From assembly GCA_007118195.1 (NCBI GenBank), contig SKSA01000014.1:1-19909 (forward strand): DNA of 19,909 bases, read 5' to 3'. The position numbers were made by a program, and so were the translations under genes. Below, one piece after another: positions 1 to 7,500 of this stretch; position 1 is the stretch's first letter; each line of letters opens with the position of its first letter. The notes under the pieces are model-generated. The model was not told the DNA's origin, did not search any database, and worked only from the letters and a program-made list of their open reading frames with translations. This DNA is from Anaerobacillus sp. (GTDB lineage Bacteria; Bacillota; Bacilli; Bacillales; Anaerobacillaceae).

Positions 1-18
1 AACCAACCAACTCTTTAT

Positions 19-1035
19 TTACCAACCACGCTCATACGGTTTGGGAGCTTCTAGCGGATCATTAATTTCATTAGCGAATGCTCTAGCTAAATAAGGATCA
101 CGTAAAAATGGTCGTGCAATAAAGATGAGGTCTGCACGTTCGTTTCGTAAGATTTCTTCTGCCTGGTTGGCGGTCGTAATGAGCCCAACGGCACCTGTTG
201 GTATTTCAGCTTTCTCTCGAATTGTTTCTGCGTACCGAACTTGGTAACCTGGATAAACATCCATTGTAGCTGGAACAACAGCTCCTGAACTGCAATCTAT
301 AAGGTCAACACCTTGTGCTTTCATTTTTTCGGCATAGTCAACAAATACGTCAAGACTATTACCACCTTCAGCATATTCATTTGCTGAAATTCGCACGAAT
401 AATGGCCCTTCCCACACATTTTTAACCTCTGCGATTGTTCGCTTTAAAAACTCATAACGCTTTTCGGGATTACCACCGAAAGTATCCTTACGTTTATTCG
501 TTAAAGGCGATAGAAATTCATTAATTAAGTAGCCGTGAGCACCGTGAATTTCGATGACATCAAAACCAGCTTTCTTAGCCCGAAGAGCACCTTTTTTAAA
601 TGCTTCAATGGTTTCTAACACTTGGTCTTCAGTCATCTCCTCAGGTGTTTTCATTTTTTCGTTAAAAGGAATTGCTGACGGTGCTACAATTGGCCCGTCA
701 ACCATTGCTTTTCTTCCTGCATGACCAAGTTGGATTCCGATCTTCCCACCAAGTTCATGAACATGATCGACTAGGCGCTTTAAACCTTCGATATGGCCGT
801 CATCCCATATTCCAAGGTCTTGTTCGGAAATCCTCCCTTGGGGACTGACAGCAGTGGCCTCGATAATAATTAAACCGACTTGACCAATTGCACGGCTGCC
901 GTAATGTGTGACATGCCAATCAGTAACGTGTCCATCTTTATTATGTGACATATACATACACATCGGTGCCATAACTAGGCGATTTTTTAAAGTAAGATTT
1001 TTAAGTTCATATGGTGAAAAAAGTAGTGAAGACAT
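19..1035 (-). CDS. namA: NADPH dehydrogenase NamA (YqjM-type old yellow enzyme)
   Basis: Cytosolic FMN-dependent ene-reductase of the old yellow enzyme family; it reduces activated C=C bonds of enals, enones and maleimides, and in B. subtilis is linked to detoxification and oxidative stress. The protein is 338 residues, the same length as B. subtilis YqjM. Family-defining residues are visible at the expected positions: Cys26 and Tyr28 in PMCMY, His164 and His167 in the HGAHGY motif, Tyr169, and the C-terminal arginine finger Arg336 in YERGW, which in YqjM reaches the neighbouring subunit's active site. The ATG start is preceded by AAGGAGG at good spacing. It reads leftward, away from the DUF2512 gene, and looks monocistronic; its terminator lies outside the window. 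No convincing promoter was found in the 268 bp upstream. The call is firm; the physiological substrate is unknown. Confidence 0.95.
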   Translation of the reverse strand: MSSLLFSPYELKNLTLKNRLVMAPMCMYMSHNKDGHVTDWHVTHYGSRAIGQVGLIIIEATAVSPQGRISEQDLGIWDDGHIEGLKRLVDHVHELGGKIGIQLGHAGRKAMVDGPIVAPSAIPFNEKMKTPEEMTEDQVLETIEAFKKGALRAKKAGFDVIEIHGAHGYLINEFLSPLTNKRKDTFGGNPEKRYEFLKRTIAEVKNVWEGPLFVRISANEYAEGGNSLDVFVDYAEKMKAQGVDLIDCSSGAVVPATMDVYPGYQVRYAETIREKAEIPTGAVGLITTANQAEEILRNERADLIFIARPFLRDPYLARAFANEINDPLEAPKPYERGW

Positions 1036-1303
1036 TTAATTTAACCTCCTTATTATTTGTGTTAATAATAAATGTCGGCTGATTGCTTGAAAAAGCATTT
1101 ATTTTCGACAGAGATAACAGATCAGTGAAGGTAATCAGACGACATTTACATACTAGATAAAAGAAGAAACTTCTAATTGTTTCGAATATCAAAATAATAC
1201 TTTTACTTTACCATAAATAATGGAAGATGTCAGAAGATCACTAATTAAAATGTTGTTTTTAATTCATACTAAGACTAGGTTCAAATGAAAAGGAGCGATC
1301 TTA

Positions 1304-1675
1304 ATGAATCATTTAAAGTCTGTGGTAATGAAGTTTTTGGTATACAGTATTATTATTTTATTCGTGTTACTTTTTTATGGGTTCTCAATTCCTTCATTAC
1401 TTTTACTTTCTGCATTTTTATCAGTAGTCACTTATGTACTGGGAGATTTGTTTGTTTTGCCTTTAAGGGGGAATTGGTTTGCAACGGTAATTGATGGTGT
1501 TTTAGTTTTTCTCGGAGTTTTAATATGGACAATCCCTAATTATGGATTTTATTTTTCTTTACTTGCTGGAGCGCTATTTATTGCTGTAATAACAGCGGTA
1601 TGTGAATGGTTTTTACACATTTATGTGATCGGAAGAGAAATAAGAGACAGAGATAGGGAGCCGATTTATGAATAG
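1304..1675 (+). CDS. yndM: DUF2512 (YndM-like) integral membrane protein
   Basis: A 123-residue hydrophobic protein with four predicted membrane segments (about residues 10-27, 29-53, 59-78 and 82-110) and a short charged tail rich in Arg, Asp and Glu. Size, the LGDLFVLP-type motif after the second helix and overall layout match the DUF2512/YndM family of Bacillaceae, whose biochemical function is not known. The ATG start is supported by AAAGGAG eight bases upstream. An in-frame start further upstream does not exist; an overlapping frame beginning at 1285 starts inside this ribosome-binding region and is rejected. It stands alone between divergent namA and convergent darB. Family assignment is by recognition of sequence style rather than alignment, so moderately confident. 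Confidence 0.8.
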   Translation: MNHLKSVVMKFLVYSIIILFVLLFYGFSIPSLLLLSAFLSVVTYVLGDLFVLPLRGNWFATVIDGVLVFLGVLIWTIPNYGFYFSLLAGALFIAVITAVCEWFLHIYVIGREIRDRDREPIYE

Positions 1676-1684
1676 AAAAAATAA

Positions 1685-1734
1685 AATCACAGTTGGGCAC
1701 TTGCTTGACTGTGATTGAAAAGGACTATCCTTTT
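1685..1734 (+). terminator. Two tandem hairpins between yndM and darB
   Basis: A 9-bp stem AATCACAGT/ACTGTGATT (1685-1693 with 1708-1716) is followed at once by a second hairpin AAAAGGA-CTA-TCCTTTT (1718-1734). The second ends in a short T run on the plus strand and is A-flanked on the minus strand, so the pair may terminate both convergent genes. No long U tract, so efficiency is uncertain. Confidence 0.5.
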
Positions 1735-1771
1735 AAAGGCTAAAATGTAATTTAAAGTTTTACAAAGTGAA

Positions 1772-2221
1772 TTAAGATTTCTTCTGAAACATCTCTTGGT
1801 TTAAGTAAACGAGTAAAGAGCGACGTGTTAATATTCCTTCAAAAGAATCATCATCATCGGTCATACAAATAAACGGGTTGTTTATCGACACTGCTAAGGC
1901 TTTTGGGAATGTGTCGCTCATTTTCATTGTTGCGACTTTAGCTTCCATTACATCACTTACTTTAAAGTTATGAAGACGATCGAGTTCGATGCGTTCAAGA
2001 CCTAATATTGAATCTAAAATTAATGCTTTACTAATAACCCCATGAAGTTTTGAATCTTTATCTAATACAGGGATCGCAGTATAACCGGACTTAACGAGAA
2101 CTAATAATGCATGTTCTAAACTGTTGTTTTTTTGAACATGAGCAACTTTATCGATAGGGATCATTAAATCTTTTAAGTTTTGATCTAAAAACGTACAGTT
2201 TTTTAATGTTTCTCTTATCAT
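1772..2221 (-). CDS. darB: CBS-domain c-di-AMP-binding protein DarB/CbpB (YkuL)
   Basis: A 149-residue protein made of two CBS domains (about residues 15-70 and 80-140), resembling B. subtilis DarB (YkuL, 147 residues). In that species DarB binds c-di-AMP; in its free form it contacts the (p)ppGpp synthetase Rel and pyruvate carboxylase, coupling potassium/c-di-AMP status to the stringent response and anaplerosis. Family-like segments visible are DKVAHVQ, LEHALLVL, GYTAIPVLD and the ERIE stretch after the first CBS unit, and FEGILTRR near the end. The ATG at 2221 is chosen because it gives the family length and has a GAAAGTGA-type ribosome binding site; a longer reading to a TTG at 2314 adds 31 lysine-rich residues that look untranslated. 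Monocistronic, with its own promoter about 100 bp upstream. Confidence 0.88.
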   Translation of the reverse strand: MIRETLKNCTFLDQNLKDLMIPIDKVAHVQKNNSLEHALLVLVKSGYTAIPVLDKDSKLHGVISKALILDSILGLERIELDRLHNFKVSDVMEAKVATMKMSDTFPKALAVSINNPFICMTDDDDSFEGILTRRSLLVYLNQEMFQKKS

Positions 2222-2329
2222 TGTTATCACTTTCTTTTCATTTGAATTGTAAATATGTGAATGTCTTTTTCGTGTTTTTGATTGATAAAAGTAAATGTTT
2301 GCTTTAAGTAGCAAATACTCTCTTATCTA

Positions 2330-2357
2330 TACTAGGAGTGAATGAATTATTTGTCAA
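2330..2357 (-). promoter_or_regulatory. Candidate sigma-A promoter of darB
   Basis: On the minus strand a perfect TTGACA (2352-2357) is followed after 16 bp by TAGTAT (2330-2335). This implies a leader of roughly 100 nt before the darB ATG at 2221. The -35 is consensus and the -10 matches at four of six positions. Confidence 0.55.
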
Positions 2358-2478
2358 CTAACTTAACTAGATATAGCATCTTAGTGGCGCTAATCAATAT
2401 TATGAAATTCATTAAATTACGATTATTTAAGCTGGATCTTGGAGATAATTTAGAAAAAAACTGTTAGGAGTGGCATAA

Positions 2479-2715
2479 GTGCATTCAAAACAAACGGTCA
2501 AATATATTTGTGAAAAATATCCTTCAGGAAATAATTATTATTATAAACAAGAAATTATTACTCATGACAGTTGGGATAATTTAGATTCGTTAGCATGGTC
2601 TGCTCCAAGACCAATTTCAAAAGACACTTACTTAAAGCAGAAGAAGGCGGGGTTTAAAGCAGAAGTGAAGTACATAAATAAACAACCAGCCAAAGTTTTT
2701 TGTTTCCTAAAATGA
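2479..2715 (+). CDS. Small hypothetical protein, 78 residues, lysine/tyrosine rich
   Basis: I do not recognise this family. The reading frame starts at GTG, preceded by TTAGGAGTGG at normal spacing, which supports real translation. The predicted product is basic and soluble, with many Lys and Tyr (a YYYK cluster near residues 20-23), a central aromatic patch DSLAWSAPRP and a basic C-terminal half ending KVFCFLK. No membrane segment or signal peptide. The gene is flanked by divergent darB and convergent GNAT acetyltransferase, and a strong hairpin follows its stop codon directly, as expected of a genuine transcription unit. No clear promoter was found upstream. Function unknown; it may be a genus-restricted gene. 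Confidence 0.6.
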   Translation: MHSKQTVKYICEKYPSGNNYYYKQEIITHDSWDNLDSLAWSAPRPISKDTYLKQKKAGFKAEVKYINKQPAKVFCFLK

Positions 2716-2716
2716 T

Positions 2717-2785
2717 TAGGCTGTCCAAATGTATCGGTCACTTCATGCCCTATCAGCATCGAAATGAAGAACATTGGACAGCCTA
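2717..2785. terminator. Long bidirectional hairpin terminator
   Basis: A 12-bp perfect stem TAGGCTGTCCAA/TTGGACAGCCTA (2717-2728 with 2774-2785), extended about three pairs past a bulged A, encloses a 45-nt loop that itself holds an inner stem CTTCAT/ATGAAG (2741-2746 with 2764-2769). It lies between convergent genes; the TAG stop of the minus-strand acetyltransferase forms the last three bases of the stem. T-rich sequence follows on the plus side. Confidence 0.7.
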
Positions 2786-3334
2786 TTTATTTAAAAAATA
2801 AGCCATATATACTTCATCTTGAAATTCTCCGTTTATACAGAGTTGGTCTTTTTGGACTCCTTCGATCACAAAGCCGTATTTTTCGTAAAGCTTTTTAGCA
2901 ACGACATTTTTCGAAAATACTGTTAAAACAACTTTTTGCAGCTTATGTTGCTCTGCCCAGTCTAACGTATATTCCATCACCCTGCTACCAATTCCTTTTC
3001 CTTGCCCCATAGTGGAAAGCCATGTTCGAAAAAGACCAACATGCCGTTTCATTTCTAATTCACCTCGGATGAGACGAGCAATTCCGATAACATGATCTTC
3101 TAGTTGAATAACGACATACATATTGTCTTTTTCATTCATCTCATTTATAAATGTAGCTTCTTCATCAATTGTTCGAACTTTTTCCTTTTGAATGAATGTA
3201 CCTTCGTTCACAATTTCTTTTGCAGTTGCAACAATTTGCGTAGCATCTGAGGCTTTCGCTGGACGGATCGTAACAGTTGATCCGTCCTTTGCTTTAAAGC
3301 TCTTCACTAAATCATTATGAAGCATCGTTTTCAT
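2783..3334 (-). CDS. GNAT-family N-acetyltransferase
   Basis: Predicted acetyl-CoA-dependent N-acetyltransferase of 183 residues. The acetyl-CoA-binding motif A is visible as GQGKGIGSRVM (Q-x-x-G-x-G/A type) and motif B as the KNVVAKKLYEKYGF segment, followed by the usual strand EGVQKDQ... towards the C-terminus. The substrate cannot be read from the sequence. I place the start at ATG 3334 because AGGTGATGGAG lies just upstream; a TTG at 3358 would overlap the upstream gene and lacks a better site. The start is only 11 bp after the stop of the polysaccharide deacetylase gene, so the two are almost surely one transcript. The stop codon is part of the terminator hairpin. Confidence 0.85.
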   Translation of the reverse strand: MKTMLHNDLVKSFKAKDGSTVTIRPAKASDATQIVATAKEIVNEGTFIQKEKVRTIDEEATFINEMNEKDNMYVVIQLEDHVIGIARLIRGELEMKRHVGLFRTWLSTMGQGKGIGSRVMEYTLDWAEQHKLQKVVLTVFSKNVVAKKLYEKYGFVIEGVQKDQLCINGEFQDEVYMAYFLNK

Positions 3335-3345
3335 TACTCCATCAC

Positions 3346-4143
3346 CTACTCTTGCCAAAAATAATCTGGTTTTTTTTCAATCTTACTTTGTAATATGTGT
3401 GAAGCGGGAACGATTTGAACTTTTTTCTTGGCGAATTCCTTCGCTGCTTCTTTCACCCCTTTTACAGTAGCTTCGCCTTTAACACCAACATGACCAATAC
3501 CAATTCCGTGCCCTTTTCTTTCGGCCACTTTAATAAGTTTATGCATTTGATTATATACGTGTCGGCTTGAGGAAAGTGTATCATCTAAGAAAATATCTCT
3601 CATCGCCCACGGTACTCCAAGTTCTTCGGCAAGCTGCGGTATCACGGATTTTGGATTTGTTCCACTATCTATAAAATATAAATTGTTTTCTTTTGCTGTT
3701 TCTAAAATGACTCTCATAATGGCTTCATCTTCAACGATGAGGGATCCCATATGGTTATTCATCCCTTTAGCGTAGGGGATACTTTCAATGGCTTCTACAA
3801 CTCGTTTTTTCACTTCATCTAACGGTAAATCTTTTGTGATAGGCTTAGGACCTAACCATGAGGTTTTTCCTTTTTTCGGTTGTAGTGGGAGATGGATCAT
3901 GACTTCTAACCCTAAATCGTGGGCTAACTCGGCTTGTTGTTTTGACTGGTCTAAAAAGGGCATTACAGCAACTGTGATTGGAATGTTAGATTCAAAAAAA
4001 TCATTGACCCCTTTTACTTTTCCCCCAAAATCATCAATGATAATAGCGACTTTCATTTCTTTACTACTACTTTCGGCAGATATGGAAGTTGGAAAAATGA
4101 CGGTACTTATACAAAAAAGTAATAAAAACAATTTCAATTTCAT
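3346..4143 (-). CDS. Divergent polysaccharide deacetylase family protein (YibQ-like), exported
   Basis: A 265-residue secreted protein. The N-terminus has a typical signal peptide: MKLK, a hydrophobic core to about residue 18, then a probable signal peptidase I site near SISAES (residues 20-25). The mature part matches the divergent polysaccharide deacetylase (YibQ/DUF610) fold: IIIDDFG near residue 36, VAVMPF, MIHLPLQP, the MNNHMGS segment and the FIDSGT motif, and GIGHVG near the end. These are related to NodB-type carbohydrate esterases but have diverged catalytic sites, so deacetylase activity is not assured; an envelope or spore-wall role is inference. The gene precedes a GNAT acetyltransferase with an 11-bp gap. 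The sequence ends PDYFWQE. Confidence 0.85.
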   Translation of the reverse strand: MKLKLFLLLFCISTVIFPTSISAESSSKEMKVAIIIDDFGGKVKGVNDFFESNIPITVAVMPFLDQSKQQAELAHDLGLEVMIHLPLQPKKGKTSWLGPKPITKDLPLDEVKKRVVEAIESIPYAKGMNNHMGSLIVEDEAIMRVILETAKENNLYFIDSGTNPKSVIPQLAEELGVPWAMRDIFLDDTLSSSRHVYNQMHKLIKVAERKGHGIGIGHVGVKGEATVKGVKEAAKEFAKKKVQIVPASHILQSKIEKKPDYFWQE

Positions 4144-4239
4144 TATTTTTGCTCCTCCATTATTATGTTCTCTCTCTTAATTTGTCCCATTAAGGCAGTT
4201 TTTATCGTAAAGTTTCAGCAAAAAAATTTTAAATGAAAT

Positions 4240-4350
4240 GAGGGTGACTCCTAAGCATATTAATCACCTCAGTTACGCTATTTTAGAAAAGTATGGTGAG
4301 TACATTCTAAATAAAGCCATCTGAGGTGATTTTTACTTTGAGTCACCCTC
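4240..4350. repeat. Nested 111-bp inverted repeat, possible tnrA terminator or MITE-like element
   Basis: Three concentric inverted repeats share nearly one centre: outer GAGGGTGACTC/GAGTCACCCTC (4240-4250 and 4340-4350, 11 bp perfect), middle AATCACCTCAG/CTGAGGTGATT (4262-4272 and 4321-4331, 11 bp perfect) and inner TTTAGAA/TTCTAAA (4282-4288 and 4305-4311). It begins 7 bp after the tnrA stop and T-rich sequence follows on the minus strand, so it may terminate tnrA, but it is much longer than usual. No clear target-site duplication is seen. Confidence 0.7.
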
Positions 4351-4356
4351 TGTGTA

Positions 4357-4659
4357 TTATTTACGGATATTAAATGCTGCGTTCAACTGACCGCGAAGCA
4401 TTTTTTCTCTAAGTTCGGCTTGCCGCATTTGTTTTTGTTCCATTTTTCTAATTTCAAACGTCTGCATACCGTCTTCCATTTTATTGGAAATATCTACAAG
4501 TCGTTCTACATCTGAAAAGGAGTACTTGCGAGTACCACCTTTAGTACGTTCTGGAAAAACCAACTTTCTCTCTTCGTAATAACGTATTTGTCGCTCTGAT
4601 AAACCTGTTAATTCGCTGACAACCCCTATCGTTATTACTTTTTTCTCTTTATAAGACAA
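4357..4659 (-). CDS. tnrA: Nitrogen regulator TnrA (MerR/GlnR family)
   Basis: Global nitrogen regulator active under nitrogen limitation; it binds DNA as a dimer and in Bacillus is held inactive by feedback-inhibited glutamine synthetase. The MerR-type winged helix-turn-helix occupies about residues 10-70, with [11 protein letters not shown], the QIRYYEER recognition segment and GTRKYSF wing. TnrA rather than GlnR is supported by the [12 protein letters not shown]-terminus and the short tail ending [15 protein letters not shown], which resembles the C-terminal helix of B. subtilis TnrA that contacts glutamine synthetase. At 100 residues it is about ten shorter than B. subtilis TnrA, the gap lying in the linker. 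I choose TTG at 4659: AGGAGATG sits 6 bp before it, whereas the ATG at 4668 abuts that site. Divergent from the aspartokinase gene. Confidence 0.9.
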   Translation of the reverse strand: MSYKEKKVITIGVVSELTGLSERQIRYYEERKLVFPERTKGGTRKYSFSDVERLVDISNKMEDGMQTFEIRKMEQKQMRQAELREKMLRGQLNAAFNIRK

Positions 4660-4724
4660 GTTTATCATCTCCTGTCTGCTAACGCATGCTTCCTTCTGTG
4701 GCGTTTTTCGCTTTTCTTATTTTA

Positions 4725-4777
4725 ACTATAACACGATATTTAATCTTGAATGACGGTTGTTGTAAGAAAATCTATCA
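4725..4777 (-). promoter_or_regulatory. tnrA promoter with TnrA box (probable positive autoregulation)
   Basis: The plus-strand sequence 4761-4777 (TGTAAGAAAATCTATCA) fits the 17-bp TnrA/GlnR consensus TGTNANAWWWTMTNACA at 16 of 17 positions. A minus-strand -10 TATAGT lies at 4725-4730 without a good -35, as expected for an activated promoter. From the implied start near 4718, the box is centred at about -51, where TnrA sits at promoters it activates. Confidence 0.65.
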
Positions 4778-4904
4778 CATTAAATTGTACAATTATTTCC
4801 TTGAAAAACGGTAAATCTTAAAAAAATATGTCTTCTATTACTAATTACTCTAAGTAATCGTCCATTTAAACGACTTTTGAAGCATATGAAGGATAAAGCA
4901 TCAG

Positions 4905-4933
4905 TTGCAGCTCTAATTGTTAGGTGGTAAAAT
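4905..4933 (+). promoter_or_regulatory. Candidate promoter of the aspartokinase gene
   Basis: TTGCAG (4905-4910) and TAAAAT (4928-4933) are separated by 17 bp, giving a leader of about 60 nt. In the 343 bp between tnrA and this gene I see only this site and the tnrA control region. No lysine riboswitch or T-box signature is visible. Confidence 0.45.
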
Positions 4934-5002
4934 TTTAAATTATTAATTAATTGGATTCACGGTTCTGAAAAAAAACTACAATTATGAGGTGGCTTAAAAA
5001 AT

Positions 5003-6373
5003 ATGAAAGTTTGTAAGTTTGGCGGAACGTCTTTAGCGAGTGCAGAACAAATGCAAAAAGTAGCAAATATTGTGATGTCTGATGCTGAAAGAAAAATTGT
5101 TGTTGTTTCAGCACCTGGAAAACGTTTTAAAGAAGATACGAAAGTAACGGATTTATTAATTTCTTTAGCTGACAAAGCGCTAGCTAATGGTGATGTAACA
5201 GAACGTTTACAGTTAGTGATTAGTCGCTATGAGCAAATTGCTAATGAATTAAAGTTATCGAATGATATCGTTAATATTATTAAAGATGACTTACAATCGA
5301 GATTAGCAGCAAAAGAAGATGGAGAGCAACAATTTATTGATTTAATGAAAGCAAGCGGTGAAGATAATAACGCCAAGTTATTTTCCTATTATTTACAATC
5401 GTTAGGGGTTGATGCTCAGTATGTTGATCCAAAAGAAGCAGGCTTGTTAGTTAGCAAAGACTATGGAAATGCCCAAGTTTTACCTGAAGCGTATGAACAC
5501 TTATACGAGCTAAGAAACAGAGAAGGAATATTAATCTTCCCAGGATTTTTTGGCTACACTCCAGAAGGGGAGCTTGTAACATTTTCTAGAGGCGGTTCTG
5601 ATATTACGGGATCAATTGTAGCATCAGCGGTTGATGCACAACTTTATGAGAATTTTACGGATGTTGATTCTGTTTTTGTTGCTAACCCTAATGTCGTAAA
5701 AGACCCTGTTGAAATCGAAGAATTAACCTATCGAGAAATGCGTGAGTTATCATATGCTGGCTTTTCAGTTTTTCATGATGAAGCTTTAATCCCGGCTTTT
5801 AAAAAAGGAATTCCGGTATGTGTTAAAAATACGAATAACCCGAAAGCTAAAGGAACAATGATTGTTAATGAACGTAACTATTTAGTAAATCCAGTCAGTG
5901 GTATTGCAAGCGAATCAGGATTTAGTACAATATACGTTCGAAAATATTTAATGAACCGTGAAGTCGGCTTTGGTCGCCATCTTTTAGAAATCATAGAAGA
6001 TGAGGGTTTATCTTATGAGCATATGCCATCAGGAATCGATGATACGTCAATTATTTTAAAGGGTAATCAATTAACACCAGAAATGGAAGAAAGAATTGTA
6101 GCTAGAATTAAAGCTGACCTTGATGTTGATGATGTTCATGTCGAGCATGATTTTGCAATGGTGATGATTGTTGGAGAAGGAATGAAAGAAATGGTTGGCA
6201 TTGCAGCTAAAGCTACAACGGCTTTAGCCAATGTAGGAGTCAACATTTATATGATTAACCAAGGTTCGTCAGAAGTGAGTATTGTATTTGGAATTATCGC
6301 TGCGGATGCAGATAAAGCTGTAAGAGAGCTATATAACAATTTCTTTGTTGAAACAAAAAACCCGGTTGCTTAA
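5003..6373 (+). CDS. yclM: Aspartate kinase (aspartokinase III, YclM-like)
   Basis: Catalyses ATP-dependent phosphorylation of L-aspartate, the first step toward lysine, threonine, methionine and diaminopimelate. The 456-residue length and single-chain layout match the monofunctional aspartokinase III type (B. subtilis YclM/ThrD, about 454 residues) rather than the shorter alpha/beta LysC type. The amino-acid kinase domain (residues 1-290) opens with VCKFGGTS and contains FSRGGSDITGS and the NFTDVDSVFVANP segment; tandem ACT regulatory domains follow from about residue 305, with the second around VMIVGEGMKEMVGIA and the IYMINQGSSEVSIVFG stretch. The ATG has GAGGTGG upstream. A terminator starts inside its last codons. 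Which amino acid inhibits it cannot be told from sequence alone. Confidence 0.93.
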   Translation: MKVCKFGGTSLASAEQMQKVANIVMSDAERKIVVVSAPGKRFKEDTKVTDLLISLADKALANGDVTERLQLVISRYEQIANELKLSNDIVNIIKDDLQSRLAAKEDGEQQFIDLMKASGEDNNAKLFSYYLQSLGVDAQYVDPKEAGLLVSKDYGNAQVLPEAYEHLYELRNREGILIFPGFFGYTPEGELVTFSRGGSDITGSIVASAVDAQLYENFTDVDSVFVANPNVVKDPVEIEELTYREMRELSYAGFSVFHDEALIPAFKKGIPVCVKNTNNPKAKGTMIVNERNYLVNPVSGIASESGFSTIYVRKYLMNREVGFGRHLLEIIEDEGLSYEHMPSGIDDTSIILKGNQLTPEMEERIVARIKADLDVDDVHVEHDFAMVMIVGEGMKEMVGIAAKATTALANVGVNIYMINQGSSEVSIVFGIIAADADKAVRELYNNFFVETKNPVA

Positions 6374-6385
6374 AACCGGGTTTTT
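6356..6385. terminator. Bidirectional Rho-independent terminator overlapping the aspartokinase stop
   Basis: Stem CCCGGTT/AACCGGG (6361-6367 with 6374-6380) flanked by an A run and a T run, with loop GCTTAA holding the TAA stop. The last codons (Pro-Val-Ala) form the 5' arm. The flanking A/T runs make it active in both directions, so it should also end the sodium channel transcript. Confidence 0.9.
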
Positions 6386-6427
6386 ACCTTTTTATTGAGG
6401 CAGTATAACGCCTCTACCTTATTTTAA

Positions 6428-7237
6428 TTATGAGGACTTTTCTTTAGACAAATTAATAATTAGCTGCTTTAATTCTTTCACCTCATTTTTTAGCTCAGCC
6501 ATTTCGTCCACTTTATCAGCTGCATCTGCTTTTTCCACATTGCTGACAATGACCCCAATAAATAAGTTGAATATAACAAAAGTACCAACGAGTACAAATG
6601 AAACGAAATAGATCCAAGACCAAGGTAATTCATGGAAAATAGGCCACATGACACCACTAGCCCAAGATTCTAACGTTACGACTTGGAATAAAGTTAACAG
6701 CGAAAGTTGAAGAGAACCGAAATATTCAGGTGCAACTTCTTGAAATAACATTGTGCCAGTAACTGCAAAGATATAAAAGATAATACTCATTAGAAGCATA
6801 ATGTTTCCAAGCGCGGGAATGGTTAGTAGTAATGCATCTACTAGTTTCCGTAAAGATGGCACGACGGAAATGGCGCGAAAAACACGAAGTACTCGTAAAA
6901 TACGTAATACAGTAATAAAATGGGCACCAATAAAGATGTGCCCTGCAGCAACAATTAAAAAGTCAAACCAATTCCAGCTGCTCTTGAAAAAATCGCTCAG
7001 TTTTCTTTCGGCCATCATTCTTAACACTATCTCAACAGTGAAAATCCAGATTAATGCTTTATCTATTAAAAAAAATAATTGTTTATGAGATTGGTATATA
7101 GTAGGGTATGTTTCGATACCGACAACAATAGCATTAAATATGATTAAGCTAAGGATGGTTCCTGTAAAATATTTATGTTGGACTAAGTTAAATATCTTTT
7201 GCCGAAGACTAGATTGTGTTTTTTTCTGAGACATCAT
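6428..7237 (-). CDS. Bacterial voltage-gated sodium channel, NaChBac type
   Basis: A 269-residue six-helix channel subunit that assembles as a homotetramer in the plasma membrane. S1-S3 span about residues 20-95. S4 carries four arginines at three-residue spacing in RILRVLRVFRAIS (about 112-121). The pore loop has the selectivity filter TLESWAS (about 188-194), the hallmark of NaChBac-type Na+ selectivity, and S6 contains FNLFIGVIV. The cytoplasmic tail is a predicted coiled coil (EMAELKNEVKELKQLI), the tetramerisation element of the family. In alkaliphilic Bacillus, NaChBac-type channels return Na+ to the cytoplasm for pH homeostasis, motility and chemotaxis. ATG at 7237 is preferred because GGGGG lies just upstream; ATG at 7234 is equally possible, while a TTG at 7264 would sit upstream of this site. 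Sodium selectivity is inferred from the filter. Confidence 0.93.
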   Translation of the reverse strand: MMSQKKTQSSLRQKIFNLVQHKYFTGTILSLIIFNAIVVGIETYPTIYQSHKQLFFLIDKALIWIFTVEIVLRMMAERKLSDFFKSSWNWFDFLIVAAGHIFIGAHFITVLRILRVLRVFRAISVVPSLRKLVDALLLTIPALGNIMLLMSIIFYIFAVTGTMLFQEVAPEYFGSLQLSLLTLFQVVTLESWASGVMWPIFHELPWSWIYFVSFVLVGTFVIFNLFIGVIVSNVEKADAADKVDEMAELKNEVKELKQLIINLSKEKSS

Positions 7238-7428
7238 TTTTCCCCCACTTAATAAACTTTTCAAACACTAATTTTAATTCTACTAAATAATTTAACTTGA
7301 GGGAACATTTTTTGAAATTTTATAGTAAAACTATTGGCCTTAATGACATCGTGTGGTGTTAATTAGAATTACTTCATGTAGCTTTGCGAAGTTGTGCGAA
7401 AAAATATTGCTACTCTTAAAAATAAAAA

Positions 7429-7454
7429 GGCTTTCCAACAATAGTCGGAAAGCC
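7429..7454 (-). terminator. Rho-independent terminator after proC
   Basis: An 8-bp stem GGCTTTCC/GGAAAGCC (7429-7436 with 7447-7454), 10-nt loop, followed on the minus strand by TTTTTATTTTT. It lies about 45 bp beyond the proC stop. Confidence 0.85.
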
Positions 7455-7500
7455 GTTAGAACACAGCGCTTAGGTGGAATTTTCCTCTCAGCACTTTTCT

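Noticed and set aside
1746..1764. TGTAA-N9-TTACA dyad as a TnrA/GlnR site
   Set aside because: Half-site spacing is 9 instead of 7, internal bases do not match the consensus, and it lies at the 3' end of convergent genes.
3788..4180. 130-codon open frame antisense to the polysaccharide deacetylase gene
   Set aside because: It lies almost wholly opposite a clear coding gene, has no ribosome binding site and no recognisable protein features; a shadow frame.
4885..4929. Short frame MKDKASVAALIVRW upstream of the aspartokinase gene as a leader peptide
   Set aside because: No ribosome binding site, no regulatory Lys or Thr codon run, and it overlaps the probable promoter, so it would not be fully transcribed.
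4660..5002. Lysine riboswitch or T-box before the aspartokinase gene
   Set aside because: No T-box signature sequence, L-box core or terminator/antiterminator pair was found there.
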